Virus record (IMG/VR): IMGVR_UViG_3300036861_000116
Span: 1 to 42,970 of that record
Strand: one strand, 5' to 3'
Origin: a virus
DNA: 42,970 bases
The position numbers and the translations under genes were made by a program. Every line of letters begins with the position of its first letter. The stretch's first letter is position 1. Below are positions 1 through 8,926 of the stretch, piece by piece. Under the pieces are notes generated by a model, which was not told the origin of the DNA, searched no databases, and saw only the letters and a program-made list of their open reading frames with translations.

Positions 1-127
1 CAATTACCGTGAAGATTGTGGATTGAGGGCCATCAAATGCCTGCGAACATCAGCCTTTATCTGATTGGGGTTTGGTTCTGCGTTGGGTTTTTTATGGGCT
101 GCGGATGGTTCATTGCATCATGGTTGG
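1..127. repeat. Terminal direct repeat, left copy
   Basis: Bases 1-127 are identical to 42844-42970. The repeat holds the last 26 bases of terS (stop at 24-26) and the first 91 bases of a mini membrane gene. A perfect overlap of exactly 127 bases equals a common maximum assembler k-mer, so it most likely marks a circular assembly and not a physical terminal repeat. Confidence 0.95.
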
Positions 128-153
128 TTGCCCGCTTGCTGTCGCGGGTATGA
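37..153 (+). CDS. Mini membrane protein between terS and terL, 38 aa
   Basis: The ATG at 37 lies 10 bases after the terS stop, with a GAGGG ribosome-binding sequence at 26-30. The product is almost wholly hydrophobic, with a Trp/Phe/Gly-rich membrane span at about residues 5-30 and a short basic tail ending LLSRV. The stop at 151-153 lies 7 bases before the proposed terL start, so translation is probably coupled. Function is unknown. A single-pass inner-membrane protein in the packaging operon is the most that can be said. The ORF is cut by the window end when read from 42880. Confidence 0.55.
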   Translation: MPANISLYLIGVWFCVGFFMGCGWFIASWLVARLLSRV

Positions 154-160
154 GGCGCAA

Positions 161-1534
161 TTGGCCATTGAGATCGAGTTGCCGGCGAACGGCTGGCGAC
201 CACGGGCCTATCAACGTCGATTATGGGATTACTTCAAAACCGGCGGCAAGCGGGCGATCGAGATAGCGCATCGCCGCTGGGGCAAGGATGATATCGCGCT
301 GCATCTAGCCTGCCGGGCGGCGCATATCCGGGTCGCCACCTATTGGCATATGCTGCCGGAATACGAGCAGGCGCGCAAGGCAATCTGGAACGCGGTTAAT
401 CCGCACACGGGGCTACGCCGTATCGATGAGGCTTTCCCGGCAGTCTTGCGGACTACCACTGATGAAAACGCCATGTTCATTCGTTTTCGCAACGGGTCGA
501 CTTGGCAGGTCATCGGCTCGGATAACTATAAGAGCCTGGTCGGCACGCCGCCGGCCGGGATCGTATTCTCCGAATGGGCGAAGGCGCATCCGGGCGTGTG
601 GGCTTATCTCGCGCCGATCCTGGTGGAAAACCAGGGCTGGGCGTTATTCATCACCACGCCGGAAGGCCGCAACCATGCCTACGCCATCTATGAAATGGCG
701 CGGCATGAGCCGGCCTGGTTTGCCGAGCTGCAGACCATCGACGATTCCGGGGCGATGACGGCGGAAGCCGTTGAGGAGCAGCGGCGGGAATATCATACGA
801 TCTATGGGGAGGAAGCCGGCGACGCGCTGATTGAGCAGGAATATTACTGCTCATTCTCGGCGGCGATCCTGGGTGCGTTCTGGGGCCGCGAACTGGCTCG
901 GATCGAGCGCGAAGGCCGGATTTGCGACGTGCCGATCACGCTTGGCCTTCCGGTGCATACAGCTTGGGATATCGGCGTTGATGATCCGATGGCCATTTGG
1001 TGTTTCCAAGTCAGCCCTGGACGGCTGCAGATCGTGGACTATTATGAATCCTCGGGCCATGGCTTCGATCATTACGTCGATTGGCTGAATGAACGTGACT
1101 ATCACGGCACTGATTGGGTACCGCATGACGCGAAAGTGCGAGATCCGAGCGCCCCGGGCGCCCGCACGCGGCTAGAGACTTTGATCGCCTTGGGCCGGCA
1201 TCCGATGCTGGTGCCGAATCAAGATTTGATGGACGGCATCAATGCTGGCCGCAAGACGCTGCCGCTGGCGCGCTTCGATGCCAAGCGATGCGCCAAGGGG
1301 CTGGAATGCCTCCGCTCCTATAAGGCGGAATGGGACGACAAGGCGCGCACGTTCCGCAAGACACCGAAGCATGACTGGGCCTCGCACGCGGCCGATGCTT
1401 GGCGGTATCTCTCGGTTGCTTGGGTCATGCCGACGATCAAGCCAGAAGTGAAGAAAGAGGCGTTGCGTGGGGCTGAGAATATCACGGTGGACGAACTTTT
1501 GAAGCTCACTAGGCCGGAACGAACGAGAGTCTGA
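161..1534 (+). CDS. terL: Terminase large subunit (packaging ATPase and nuclease)
   Basis: The motor that pumps DNA into the prohead and cuts the concatemer. From a TTG at 161 the product is 457 aa. A variant Walker A, HRRWGKDD, lies at about residues 37-44, and a hydrophobic Walker B-like strand ends IVFSEWA. The C-terminal nuclease half shows AWDIGVDD, VPHDAKVRD and the late acidic motif HDWASHAADAW, fitting an RNase H-like fold. TTG 161 is preferred because GAGG lies 5 bases upstream and this start clears the mini membrane gene. An in-frame TTG at 65 would overlap that gene entirely. The gene follows terS, as is usual. Confidence 0.93.
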   Translation: MAIEIELPANGWRPRAYQRRLWDYFKTGGKRAIEIAHRRWGKDDIALHLACRAAHIRVATYWHMLPEYEQARKAIWNAVNPHTGLRRIDEAFPAVLRTTTDENAMFIRFRNGSTWQVIGSDNYKSLVGTPPAGIVFSEWAKAHPGVWAYLAPILVENQGWALFITTPEGRNHAYAIYEMARHEPAWFAELQTIDDSGAMTAEAVEEQRREYHTIYGEEAGDALIEQEYYCSFSAAILGAFWGRELARIEREGRICDVPITLGLPVHTAWDIGVDDPMAIWCFQVSPGRLQIVDYYESSGHGFDHYVDWLNERDYHGTDWVPHDAKVRDPSAPGARTRLETLIALGRHPMLVPNQDLMDGINAGRKTLPLARFDAKRCAKGLECLRSYKAEWDDKARTFRKTPKHDWASHAADAWRYLSVAWVMPTIKPEVKKEALRGAENITVDELLKLTRPERTRV

Positions 1535-1716
1535 TGCCCTATGTTTCGCTAGCGCAAGAACGCTGGGCACATACGCAGGCGGGCACGAAGGCATTGGGCG
1601 GGCCGGCCAAGGTGGCAGAATGGGATGCCGCGACCAAGGGCAAAGACTTACCGCAGCGCAAACTAAAGCACGAGCGGCTGGCGCGAGCCATGGTGGAATC
1701 AAAGGGGCGCGACTAG
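1534..1716 (+). CDS. Small hypothetical protein, 60 aa
   Basis: The ATG at 1534 shares its A with the terL stop. The product is hydrophilic and rich in Lys, Arg and Ala, with no membrane segment, and is probably helical (LKHERLARAMVESKGRD at the C-terminus). Its position between terL and portal suggests a packaging or head accessory role, but no family is recognised. Confidence 0.65.
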   Translation: MPYVSLAQERWAHTQAGTKALGGPAKVAEWDAATKGKDLPQRKLKHERLARAMVESKGRD

Positions 1717-1860
1717 ATGGGTGAACTTTATGCTACTCCGGCGATCTATTATTTTTATGGCATTCCGCCCGGCTGGCCGAAGTTTTTCTTCATTGTGATT
1801 TTTGTGATTTGGGCAATAGCGTTCTTTCGCGCGGCTCGTAAGATCATGGATGGGCTTTGA
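1717..1860 (+). CDS. Small single-pass membrane protein, 47 aa
   Basis: It starts directly after the preceding stop and ends in a one-base overlap with the next ATG. An aromatic N-terminal part is followed by a strong membrane span at about residues 22-38 (FFFIVIFVIWAIAFF) and a basic tail (RAARK), which predicts a cytoplasmic C-terminus. No family is recognised. It is the second tiny membrane protein within 2 kb of terL. Confidence 0.55.
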   Translation: MGELYATPAIYYFYGIPPGWPKFFFIVIFVIWAIAFFRAARKIMDGL

Positions 1861-2093
1861 TGCGTGACGAGATGAAAGCCGAAGTTGCCGGCCCGGATTG
1901 GTTTGATCCGATGCCGGATGCGCCACCGGTCGTGCTGGTTGGTATTGATGAGCATGGGCTCGGAGTTGTTGGCCTCTTTGCGATGGCGGATGAGGCCGCC
2001 AAGGCCGTCCAGAGCGGAAAGTTACCGACAGGCTATACCTATTCCGTAGTGACCCCGAAACTTGGTAGTTGGACAGAGCGGCAGCGGCGCTAA
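1860..2093 (+). CDS. Hypothetical protein upstream of portal, 77 aa
   Basis: The ATG at 1860 overlaps the previous stop by one base, and the TAA at 2091-2093 overlaps the portal ATG, so the gene is translationally coupled on both sides. The product is acidic and soluble, with a central beta-like stretch (PPVVLVGIDEHG). No domain is recognised. A TTG at 1857 is an alternative start. Confidence 0.6.
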   Translation: MRDEMKAEVAGPDWFDPMPDAPPVVLVGIDEHGLGVVGLFAMADEAAKAVQSGKLPTGYTYSVVTPKLGSWTERQRR

Positions 2094-4330
2094 TGTCCTA
2101 TCTCGACAGCGCACCAATCAGTCAGCCCGATCCGCCAAGCAAGCCCGAAGAGCGCAATACGCCGGACGCGCGACTGCGTAAATACTGGCGCGAGATCGAG
2201 GCATACGGCAAGGCGACCGAAAACTGGACGCAGCAGGCCGAAAAGATCGTCAAGCTCTATCTCGACCAGCACCGCACGGCGGCATCACCACGGCGGTTTG
2301 CTTTGCTGTGGTCGAATATCGAGACGCTGAAACCCGCAGTTTATGCCAAGCTGCCGACCGTTCTTTGCTCCCGGCGGTACAAAGACCCGCACCCGATCGG
2401 CCGCGTGGCTGCGGAACTGCTTGAACGGGCCACCAATACGGTCTTCGACCTCTATGCCGTGGACGAAACCTTCCGCATGGTGCGCGATGACCGGCTCTTG
2501 GCCGGCCGCGGCCAGGCCTGGGTGCGCTACGAGGCGGACTTTACCAAGGCCGGCGAAGGGACGGATCAATACGACAAGGTCACGGGCGAACGGGTCTGCG
2601 TCGATTACGTGCATTGGTGCGATTTCGGCCACAATGTCGCCGGAACTTGGTCGGATGTGTGGCTCGTCTGGCGCCGCGTCTATAAGACCCGCGAGGAAGC
2701 CGAGAAACGCTTCGGCATCCCGATCGCCGAGAAACTGACCTATGCGGCCCGCGTCGACCTCGATGGCAACAAGGAAGCGGGCGAGAACGTCGCCTGCATT
2801 TACGAGCTGTGGGATCGGCGCGAGCGCAAAACACTGTTCATGTCGAAGGACGTGCCGATCTTTCTCGAAGAAGGCGACCCGCCGCTTGATTTCCGCAATT
2901 TCTTCCCCTGTCCCGAACCTTGCTATGGAACGAAAACCGGCAAGTCGCTCATCCCGACGCCGGACTACCGTTATTACCAGGACCAGGCCAACGAAATCGA
3001 CGATCTGACCGACAAGATCGCCAACCTGACCGAATACCTCATGGTGCGGGCCTTCGTGCCAGCGGGGCCTTCGGCCGATGGCGCCGATGCCGTGCGCGAC
3101 ATGATCGAGACCCTACAGGACGGCATGACCAGGAATAAGAGCGTATTCGTGCCGGTGGAATCGTGGGCCGGCTTTACCGACCGCGGCGGGGCCGGCAAGC
3201 TGATCGACTGGCTGCCGATCGACCTAGTCACTGTGGCGCTCAAAGGTGCCGTCGAGACCCGCAGCCAACTCATTCAGGACGTTTACCAAATCACCGGCAT
3301 TGCCGACATTCTTCGCGGCGAAACCGACCCGAACGAAACGCTCGGCGCGCAGCAGCTCAAGGCGCAGACCGGCCAGCGCCGGGTGCGCAACGCCAAAGAC
3401 GACCATGCGCGGCATTGCCGCGACCTAGCGCAGCTCGTGGCCGAAGTCATCGCCGAGCAGTTCCAGCCGCAGACCATCGCCGATATGACCGGCTATGCCT
3501 ATGCGCCGATGCTGCCCGTGAGTGACCCGGCCAAGGCACAAACGCAGCCAAGCCCGCCGATGCAACCGATGCCACCGCAGATCGGCACACCCGGTGTTAT
3601 GCCGCAGCCGCAAGGGCTTCCGGCACCGGTGCCTGCACCGGGAATGCCACCGCTTGGCGCGCAAGCTTCGCCATCCGGCCAGACCTTCAATGACGATGTC
3701 ATTCGGCTTCTGCGCAATGACCGGATGCGCGGCTTCCTGATCGACATTGAAACCGATTCCACGATCCAGCCGGACGAGGACGCGGAAAAGCAACGCCGCA
3801 CCGAACTCATCACCGCGCTCGGTGGCTTCATGAACGAGGCGGCGCAAATCCTGCCCATGGCGCCATCGCTGGCGCCGATGGTTTCCGAAAGCCTGTTATT
3901 CCTAGTGCGCGGCTTCCGCGCCGGCCGCAGCTTGGAGGAAGTGATCGAACGCTCCATGCAGCAATTGCAACAGCAGCTCATGCAGCCGAAGCCCGACCCC
4001 GAGCAAATGAAGATGGAAGGTCAGCTAAAGCTCGAAAAGCAGAAAGCGGCCATCGCGCTCTTTACCAAGCAGCAGGAATTGCAGATCGGCCAGCAGAAGG
4101 CCGGCCAGGAAGGCGCGATCAAGGCCCAGACGGCCAGCCACGAGGCCGGGCTCAGGGCACAGGAATCTCAGCACGAAATGCAAATCCGCGAAACCGAAGT
4201 GCAGCACGAAATGGGGCTGCGAGCGCAAGAAGCTGTTCTGGATCACCATTTGACACAACAACAAGGCGAACAGAAACTTGCGCTGGCACAACGGGCAGCA
4301 GCCGCCAAACAGCGCGGCAAAGTGAACTGA
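2093..4330 (+). CDS. Portal protein
   Basis: Ring protein at the head vertex through which DNA enters and leaves. It is 745 aa, long for a portal and closest in plan to P22-like portals. Helical wing and stem sequence lies in the first 450 residues (for example DQANEIDDLTDKIANLTEYL). A Pro/Met-rich linker follows at about 478-525, and a Gln/Glu-rich, strongly helical region covers about the last 125 residues with repeated RAQE and QHEM units. The tail resembles the C-terminal barrel of the P22 portal (inference). ATG 2093 is chosen for its overlap with the previous stop. A longer in-frame start at 2069 would run back into that gene. Confidence 0.88.
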   Translation: MSYLDSAPISQPDPPSKPEERNTPDARLRKYWREIEAYGKATENWTQQAEKIVKLYLDQHRTAASPRRFALLWSNIETLKPAVYAKLPTVLCSRRYKDPHPIGRVAAELLERATNTVFDLYAVDETFRMVRDDRLLAGRGQAWVRYEADFTKAGEGTDQYDKVTGERVCVDYVHWCDFGHNVAGTWSDVWLVWRRVYKTREEAEKRFGIPIAEKLTYAARVDLDGNKEAGENVACIYELWDRRERKTLFMSKDVPIFLEEGDPPLDFRNFFPCPEPCYGTKTGKSLIPTPDYRYYQDQANEIDDLTDKIANLTEYLMVRAFVPAGPSADGADAVRDMIETLQDGMTRNKSVFVPVESWAGFTDRGGAGKLIDWLPIDLVTVALKGAVETRSQLIQDVYQITGIADILRGETDPNETLGAQQLKAQTGQRRVRNAKDDHARHCRDLAQLVAEVIAEQFQPQTIADMTGYAYAPMLPVSDPAKAQTQPSPPMQPMPPQIGTPGVMPQPQGLPAPVPAPGMPPLGAQASPSGQTFNDDVIRLLRNDRMRGFLIDIETDSTIQPDEDAEKQRRTELITALGGFMNEAAQILPMAPSLAPMVSESLLFLVRGFRAGRSLEEVIERSMQQLQQQLMQPKPDPEQMKMEGQLKLEKQKAAIALFTKQQELQIGQQKAGQEGAIKAQTASHEAGLRAQESQHEMQIRETEVQHEMGLRAQEAVLDHHLTQQQGEQKLALAQRAAAAKQRGKVN

Positions 4331-4352
4331 CGTGGTCAATAATGGAGCGAGC

Positions 4353-4940
4353 ATGAATCACACCGAACGAGCCGACGCCTCTGATGTGCCTGACGCCAGC
4401 GTGACGCGCGGGGCGGGGATTGAGGCGGCGGCCGATGCCAAAGGCGTCTTCACGGTCGAATGCGTCGGGCCGGACGGCAAGGTCAAATGGACCGACACGA
4501 TCAAGAATACGGTCATCACAGTCGGGAAAAACTTGGCGCTTGATACCTATCTGGCCGGCGCGGCCTACACGGTCACCGGGCCGTTCATGGGGCTGATTTC
4601 GTCAACGAGTTTTTCCGCCATTGCGGCGGCGGACACGATGGCGTCGCATGCCGGCTGGCTTGAAGCCGGCAACGCCAACGCGCCCACCTATACCGCGCCG
4701 CGCAAGACTGCAGCTTGGAACGCGGCGTCGGCTGGATCGAAGGCGCTCAGCGCCGCGCTGTCGTTCGCCATCACCGGCTCGGGAACCGTCAAGGGCGCCT
4801 TCCTCGTGTATGGCACCGGTGCGGTTTCTACCATCGACAACACGTCCGGCACGCTCTATTCCGCCGGCCTGTTCTCCGGCGGCGATAAGGTCGTGGCGAA
4901 CGGCGACACCCTCAACGTCAGTTATACGGCAAGCCTGTGA
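4353..4940 (+). CDS. Conserved phage structural protein, 195 aa
   Basis: It starts at ATG 4353 behind GGAG at 4343-4346. The protein is Ala/Gly/Ser/Thr-rich with beta-strand character, no signal and no membrane span. Its pattern (WTDTIKNTV near the N-terminus, LDTYLAG, a GTLYSAGLFSGGDKV stretch near the C-terminus) is one I associate with a virion protein seen next to portals and fibres in many siphoviruses and podoviruses. The exact role, appendage or head decoration, is not known. Confidence 0.7.
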   Translation: MNHTERADASDVPDASVTRGAGIEAAADAKGVFTVECVGPDGKVKWTDTIKNTVITVGKNLALDTYLAGAAYTVTGPFMGLISSTSFSAIAAADTMASHAGWLEAGNANAPTYTAPRKTAAWNAASAGSKALSAALSFAITGSGTVKGAFLVYGTGAVSTIDNTSGTLYSAGLFSGGDKVVANGDTLNVSYTASL

Positions 4941-4957
4941 CCATTCTCGATTAATTC

Positions 4958-6532
4958 ATGACCGACAAAGCCGCCGCCAATCTCGTTCACCAGACGTCGA
5001 CGGGGACGGGAACGGGAAACCTCACGCTTGCCGTGGTCAACGGCAAGCAGAGCTTTAATACGGCGTTCGGCAACGGTGCGCCGACTGATGTATTCGTTTA
5101 CTTCATTTCGCATCAATCGGCGGCCGAATACGAGCGCGGCACCGGCCATATGTCGGACGCGACCACGCTGGTTCGTGATACGGTTATTGAAAGCACCAAT
5201 AGCAACAACGCAGTAAACTTCTCCGCCGGCACGAAGGATGTCACGAATGACATTCCCGCCGCCAGCCAAGTGCAGCTCGATCTTGCGCAGACGCTGACCA
5301 ACAAGACGATGGTGGGCGGCACCACCAACACCTTTTCCAAGCTGCCGGTAGTTTTCGAACCGGGCGGGCGGCTGTCGCTGGCGACTGCAACGCCGATCAT
5401 GACATCGACGCAATCGGCCAAGACGACCATATTCTACGTGCCTTACAAACACCGCTACGTGCCGCGCTACGATGGCACCAGCATCTACATGGTGGACATA
5501 GGCGGCGAACTTTCGCAGACCACGACTGACACGACCAAATCGCCTGCCGCTGTCATTGCCAACACTTGTTACGACATCTTTTCCTTTAATGACGGTTCGG
5601 AACGTATCGCGCGCGGGCCGAAGTGGTCAAAGACCTCGACTATTACGATGACTATTGCGTCGCCGTGCGTGGTCACTTGGAACGGCCACGGCCTGCCCGA
5701 TGGCTCGACATTTACTCCGACTACCACTGGGGCGCTGCCGACCGGTCTGACAGCGGGCAATGACTATTTCATTACTTCGACCGGCCCCAACACGTTCAAG
5801 CTCTCGACCACGCTGGCGAACTACGTCGCCGGCACCTTCGTCAACACCTCTGGGACACAATCTGGTACGCACACAGGCGAGAACCGGACGCAGGCGCGCG
5901 GCACGGGCGCAGGCACGACTGAACTCGTCCAGGTGCAGGGCGTCTGGATGAACGCCAACGACATCACAAATGGTCCCGCTGCGCAGCGCGGCACCTATCT
6001 CGGCACTGTCGTTTCTAATGGCTCATCACAGATCGATTGGATTTACGGCGCGCTGGCGGCGAACGGAACAGCCGCGGTCCTCGGCGTTTGGAATATGTAT
6101 AACAGGGTGAATGTTGCGACTTTCGTCAGCGACAGCACGGACAGTTATGCTTACAGCACCTCGAACACATATCGTGTCGCCAACGCATCAAGCACGATGC
6201 GGATTTCTGCGGTCATCGGACTTAATGAGGAGCCTGTCGATAGCGATTATGCCACGGCGGCCTCTGCAACGGCGGCAAGCATTGGTCTTTTCGCGGCTAT
6301 CGGTTTGGATAGCATCAAGGCATTCGCCGCCGGCTGTATCACGGGAACCGGAACGAGTGTCACTAGTGGCGATCCATTGAACATACGAGCCAAGTTTAGA
6401 GGCTTGCTCGGTCTTGGTCTGCACCATCTTTGGCCACTTGAGACACCATCGGGCGGAACTGTTAACTGGCTTCCCGACAACGGTTCTCCGACCATCAATG
6501 AAACCGGAATTTCCGCTACATTGAGGATGTAA
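4958..6532 (+). CDS. Probable tail fibre or appendage protein, 524 aa
   Basis: A long Thr/Ser/Asn/Gly-rich protein typical of trimeric beta-structured virion appendages. The N-terminal quarter includes a segment ending in a TLTNKTMVGGTTNTF motif, common where fibre stalks begin. The middle has many short beta repeats, and the C-terminal part has a Trp/Pro-rich cap (PLETPSGGTVNWLPDNG). It lies between two other structural genes with very short gaps. Which receptor it binds cannot be read from sequence. A role in adsorption is inferred from composition and context. Confidence 0.65.
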   Translation: MTDKAAANLVHQTSTGTGTGNLTLAVVNGKQSFNTAFGNGAPTDVFVYFISHQSAAEYERGTGHMSDATTLVRDTVIESTNSNNAVNFSAGTKDVTNDIPAASQVQLDLAQTLTNKTMVGGTTNTFSKLPVVFEPGGRLSLATATPIMTSTQSAKTTIFYVPYKHRYVPRYDGTSIYMVDIGGELSQTTTDTTKSPAAVIANTCYDIFSFNDGSERIARGPKWSKTSTITMTIASPCVVTWNGHGLPDGSTFTPTTTGALPTGLTAGNDYFITSTGPNTFKLSTTLANYVAGTFVNTSGTQSGTHTGENRTQARGTGAGTTELVQVQGVWMNANDITNGPAAQRGTYLGTVVSNGSSQIDWIYGALAANGTAAVLGVWNMYNRVNVATFVSDSTDSYAYSTSNTYRVANASSTMRISAVIGLNEEPVDSDYATAASATAASIGLFAAIGLDSIKAFAAGCITGTGTSVTSGDPLNIRAKFRGLLGLGLHHLWPLETPSGGTVNWLPDNGSPTINETGISATLRM

Positions 6533-6537
6533 AAGCA

Positions 6538-7149
6538 ATGGATGCGGGACAATTATATGAAGCGGTGCTCGTCGTCTGCCCGATCACAGGTGCAAAAGTC
6601 GGCGATCAGACAGACCGATCTACATGGTCGGTTGACTTCGATCCGGCTGCGACCGCGCAGCAGAGAACAGATGCACAGAATGTCATTGATACATTCGTGG
6701 CTCCGCCAGCTCAGGGACCTTGGTTCAACATCCTCGCCAACGATTTGACGATGAGTAGCAACGTCTTGGCCGACGTGCCGGGAATGTCGATCCAGCTTTG
6801 GCCAAATCGGGAATATCTGTTTGAGGGTCATCTTTGGTTCCGCACTGCGGCAACCACAACCGGCATTCTGTTCAGCGCGACCGGCCCCACTTCACCGGTT
6901 GGCTTCGATATGACGGTCGAAACGGCGCTTACGGCGACATCGATGAATACGCAGAGAATTACCGCCTACGATGGCGGCATTCCGACCGGCAGTATCGACG
7001 TTGCGGCAACGGATAGGCTGGCAAAAATAACAGGCTATATCCAGACCGGAGCAGCGTCGGGGCAACTCAAATTGCGTTGGCGCTCCGAGGTCAATCTATC
7101 GCAAGTGACTTTGCGGAAAGGATCGCGCGCAAGCGTTTGGATACCATAA
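6538..7149 (+). CDS. Virion appendage-associated protein, 203 aa
   Basis: The ATG at 6538 follows the preceding stop by 5 bases. A short N-terminal segment is followed by beta-rich sequence with alternating hydrophobic and Thr/Asn residues and a C-terminal VTLRKGSRASVWIP strand. I associate such endings with small proteins or domains that cap phage fibres. No enzymatic motif is visible. It may be an accessory receptor-binding or fibre-cap protein for the gene before it. Confidence 0.6.
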   Translation: MDAGQLYEAVLVVCPITGAKVGDQTDRSTWSVDFDPAATAQQRTDAQNVIDTFVAPPAQGPWFNILANDLTMSSNVLADVPGMSIQLWPNREYLFEGHLWFRTAATTTGILFSATGPTSPVGFDMTVETALTATSMNTQRITAYDGGIPTGSIDVAATDRLAKITGYIQTGAASGQLKLRWRSEVNLSQVTLRKGSRASVWIP

Positions 7150-7202
7150 CCGCAAGCGGCGGGGATCGACGGGCGGGCTTTGGCCGGTGTAAAACTGCCA
7201 GG

Positions 7203-8045
7203 ATGGCAAGGTTCCATCTTGCGCACGTTATCCCGCACCCGCGCCTGCACGGTCTCAATGGTTACCGGGAGGTCATCGAGTCCGTTCAGTGGGGTCTCGA
7301 ACAGCTAGGTCATCAAGTCACCTACGGCGTCAATCGCTTCTCGAACAAAACAACCAATATTATATTCGGCGCGCAAGTTCTGCCGGCGGACATTCAGCGT
7401 CAGTTGCCGGCGAACAGCATCATCTACAATTTTGAACAACTCCGCGGCGAGGAGCCTGAAGCACTAAGGCCGGAACTGCGCGACTACGCTGCGCGGTTTC
7501 AGATATGGGAATATAGCGAGTTTAATCTCGATGCATGGGCCAAGGTCGCTCCGAGGTTTCTGGTCAAGCATGTGCCGATTGGCTATGCGCCGGTCCTGAC
7601 CCGCATCGAAAAGCTGGCGATGCAGGACATCGACGTGCTGATCTATGGACTGCCGTCAGCGTCGCGGCTTGAAGTGTTCTCGGCATTGTCGGCGGCCGGA
7701 CTGACCAGCGTGTTTGTCTGCGGCTTGTACGGGTCGGCACGCGATGGTCTAATCGCAAGATCGAAGCTCGTCATCAACGCAACGCTGTGGGGCCGTTCCC
7801 GCATTTTCGAGATCGTACGCGTGTCCTACCTGCTCGCCAATCGCAAGGCAGTAGTGGCTAGGCATGATGCGAATACGATCGAGGCGGACATGCTGACCGC
7901 TGTGCATTTTTCTGACGCGGCAGCGCTAGTCAAAGATTGTGAAATCTTGATCGAGGATCAGGGGCTACGTGTAGCTTTAGAGGGGCGCGGCTTTGCGGCG
8001 TTCCGTCAGCGGGACATCAAGGCAATTTTGCAGAACGCGCTATAG
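7203..8045 (+). CDS. Putative glycosyltransferase (GT-B / CgeB-like)
   Basis: 280 aa from ATG 7203. The longer reading from 7077 would run through the end of the previous gene. The N-terminus (FHLAHVIPHPRLHGLNGYRE) looks like a GT-B N-domain with a glycine-containing loop. The C-terminal half carries LWGRSRIFEIVRVSYLLANRK followed by an AVVARHD strand, the arrangement around the conserved acidic residue of many GT1/GT4-like and spore-coat CgeB-like transferases. The nucleotide-sugar donor cannot be predicted. It sits among fibre genes, so a virion protein or host surface glycan is the likely acceptor. No DxD is needed in this fold and none is obvious. Confidence 0.6.
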   Translation: MARFHLAHVIPHPRLHGLNGYREVIESVQWGLEQLGHQVTYGVNRFSNKTTNIIFGAQVLPADIQRQLPANSIIYNFEQLRGEEPEALRPELRDYAARFQIWEYSEFNLDAWAKVAPRFLVKHVPIGYAPVLTRIEKLAMQDIDVLIYGLPSASRLEVFSALSAAGLTSVFVCGLYGSARDGLIARSKLVINATLWGRSRIFEIVRVSYLLANRKAVVARHDANTIEADMLTAVHFSDAAALVKDCEILIEDQGLRVALEGRGFAAFRQRDIKAILQNAL

Positions 8046-8062
8046 CGTAGAGGAAACCCGCA

Positions 8063-8926
8063 ATGATCGGCGGATACATTGGCAAGCCGATCGGCGGGAT
8101 TGTTTCTACCAGCGCCGCCCAGACCTTCAACGATTCGGTCACCGAAACGGCCACTGCTGCCGAAACCGTAAGCGCAACTGTCGTATTCGCCGCTGCGCTT
8201 ACGGAAGCCGCAACCGCGACAGATACGCCTAGCACAACGGCCGTCTTTGTCTCATCGCTCACCGAGGCCGCGAGTTCCGATGACGCCGTATCGACAACCG
8301 CAACTTTCGCCGCTTCCGTTTCCGAGGCCGGAAGCGCCACCGAAGCAGTAAGCACAAGCGCCGTCTTCGCAGCCTCTACCACGGAAGCCGCGACCGCTAC
8401 CGATGCTTACGCCAGTACGGCGATTTTTGTTGCTTCACTGACTGAATCAGGAGCGGCAACGGAGGCAGAGGACGCGGATATTATTCTCCGCCCCACCGCC
8501 ATGATGATTGGTGGCGGCATCTGGCCGCCGGAAGATGAGGTCAAGAAGCTTTATACGCGACGGCCGCTGCCGGTAAAGCCACCGCCGCTACCGACAACGC
8601 CTATCGCGGATGAAGCGTTGCTGGCTCTGCCGGTCACACTGGAGCCGATCACCCGGCAGCGCGATCCGCGCCTAGCGGCGATCTTGGCCAGCGCGTTGGA
8701 TGCGCGGCATCACCCGCCACCGCCTGCCGAAGTTGCGCCGCCGCCAGTTCCGCTGCTGCAACAGAAGGTGCAGGAAATCGAGGCGGCAACGGCCGCGATC
8801 GATCAAATGCAATTGCCGGAGATCGACGATGCCATGCTGATCGAAGCACAGAAGCAAATCGACGCTATGGAGCAACAGTTGCAAAACGATCCCATGTTCC
8901 AACAGGTTCTTCGGATGCTGCAATGA
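8063..8926 (+). CDS. Repeat-containing virion protein, 287 aa
   Basis: It starts at ATG 8063 behind GAGGAAA at 8051-8057. Residues about 18-130 are a run of five to six degenerate units of about 22 residues of the form FAASLTEAATATDAVSTTA, rich in Ala, Thr, Ser and Glu. A Pro-rich linker follows at about 165-230 (KPPPLPTTP), then an Ala/Gln-rich helical tail. This suggests a shaft or spacer carrying a C-terminal helical adaptor. The stop overlaps the next start by ATGA. No enzymatic motif is seen. Confidence 0.65.
   Translation: MIGGYIGKPIGGIVSTSAAQTFNDSVTETATAAETVSATVVFAAALTEAATATDTPSTTAVFVSSLTEAASSDDAVSTTATFAASVSEAGSATEAVSTSAVFAASTTEAATATDAYASTAIFVASLTESGAATEAEDADIILRPTAMMIGGGIWPPEDEVKKLYTRRPLPVKPPPLPTTPIADEALLALPVTLEPITRQRDPRLAAILASALDARHHPPPPAEVAPPPVPLLQQKVQEIEAATAAIDQMQLPEIDDAMLIEAQKQIDAMEQQLQNDPMFQQVLRMLQ

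Noticed and set aside
1-127. True short direct terminal repeat as in T7-like phages
   Set aside because: The length is exactly an assembler k-mer and the repeat falls inside coding sequence between terS and terL. A circular assembly explains it more simply.
1172-1702. Reverse-strand 176-codon frame under terL
   Set aside because: Antisense shadow of terL. Pro/Arg/Ser-rich, no ribosome site, and contradicted by the coupled forward genes.
4922-5452. Reverse-strand 176-codon frame under the fibre gene
   Set aside because: Antisense to a typical Thr/Gly-rich virion protein, with no promoter or ribosome site for it.
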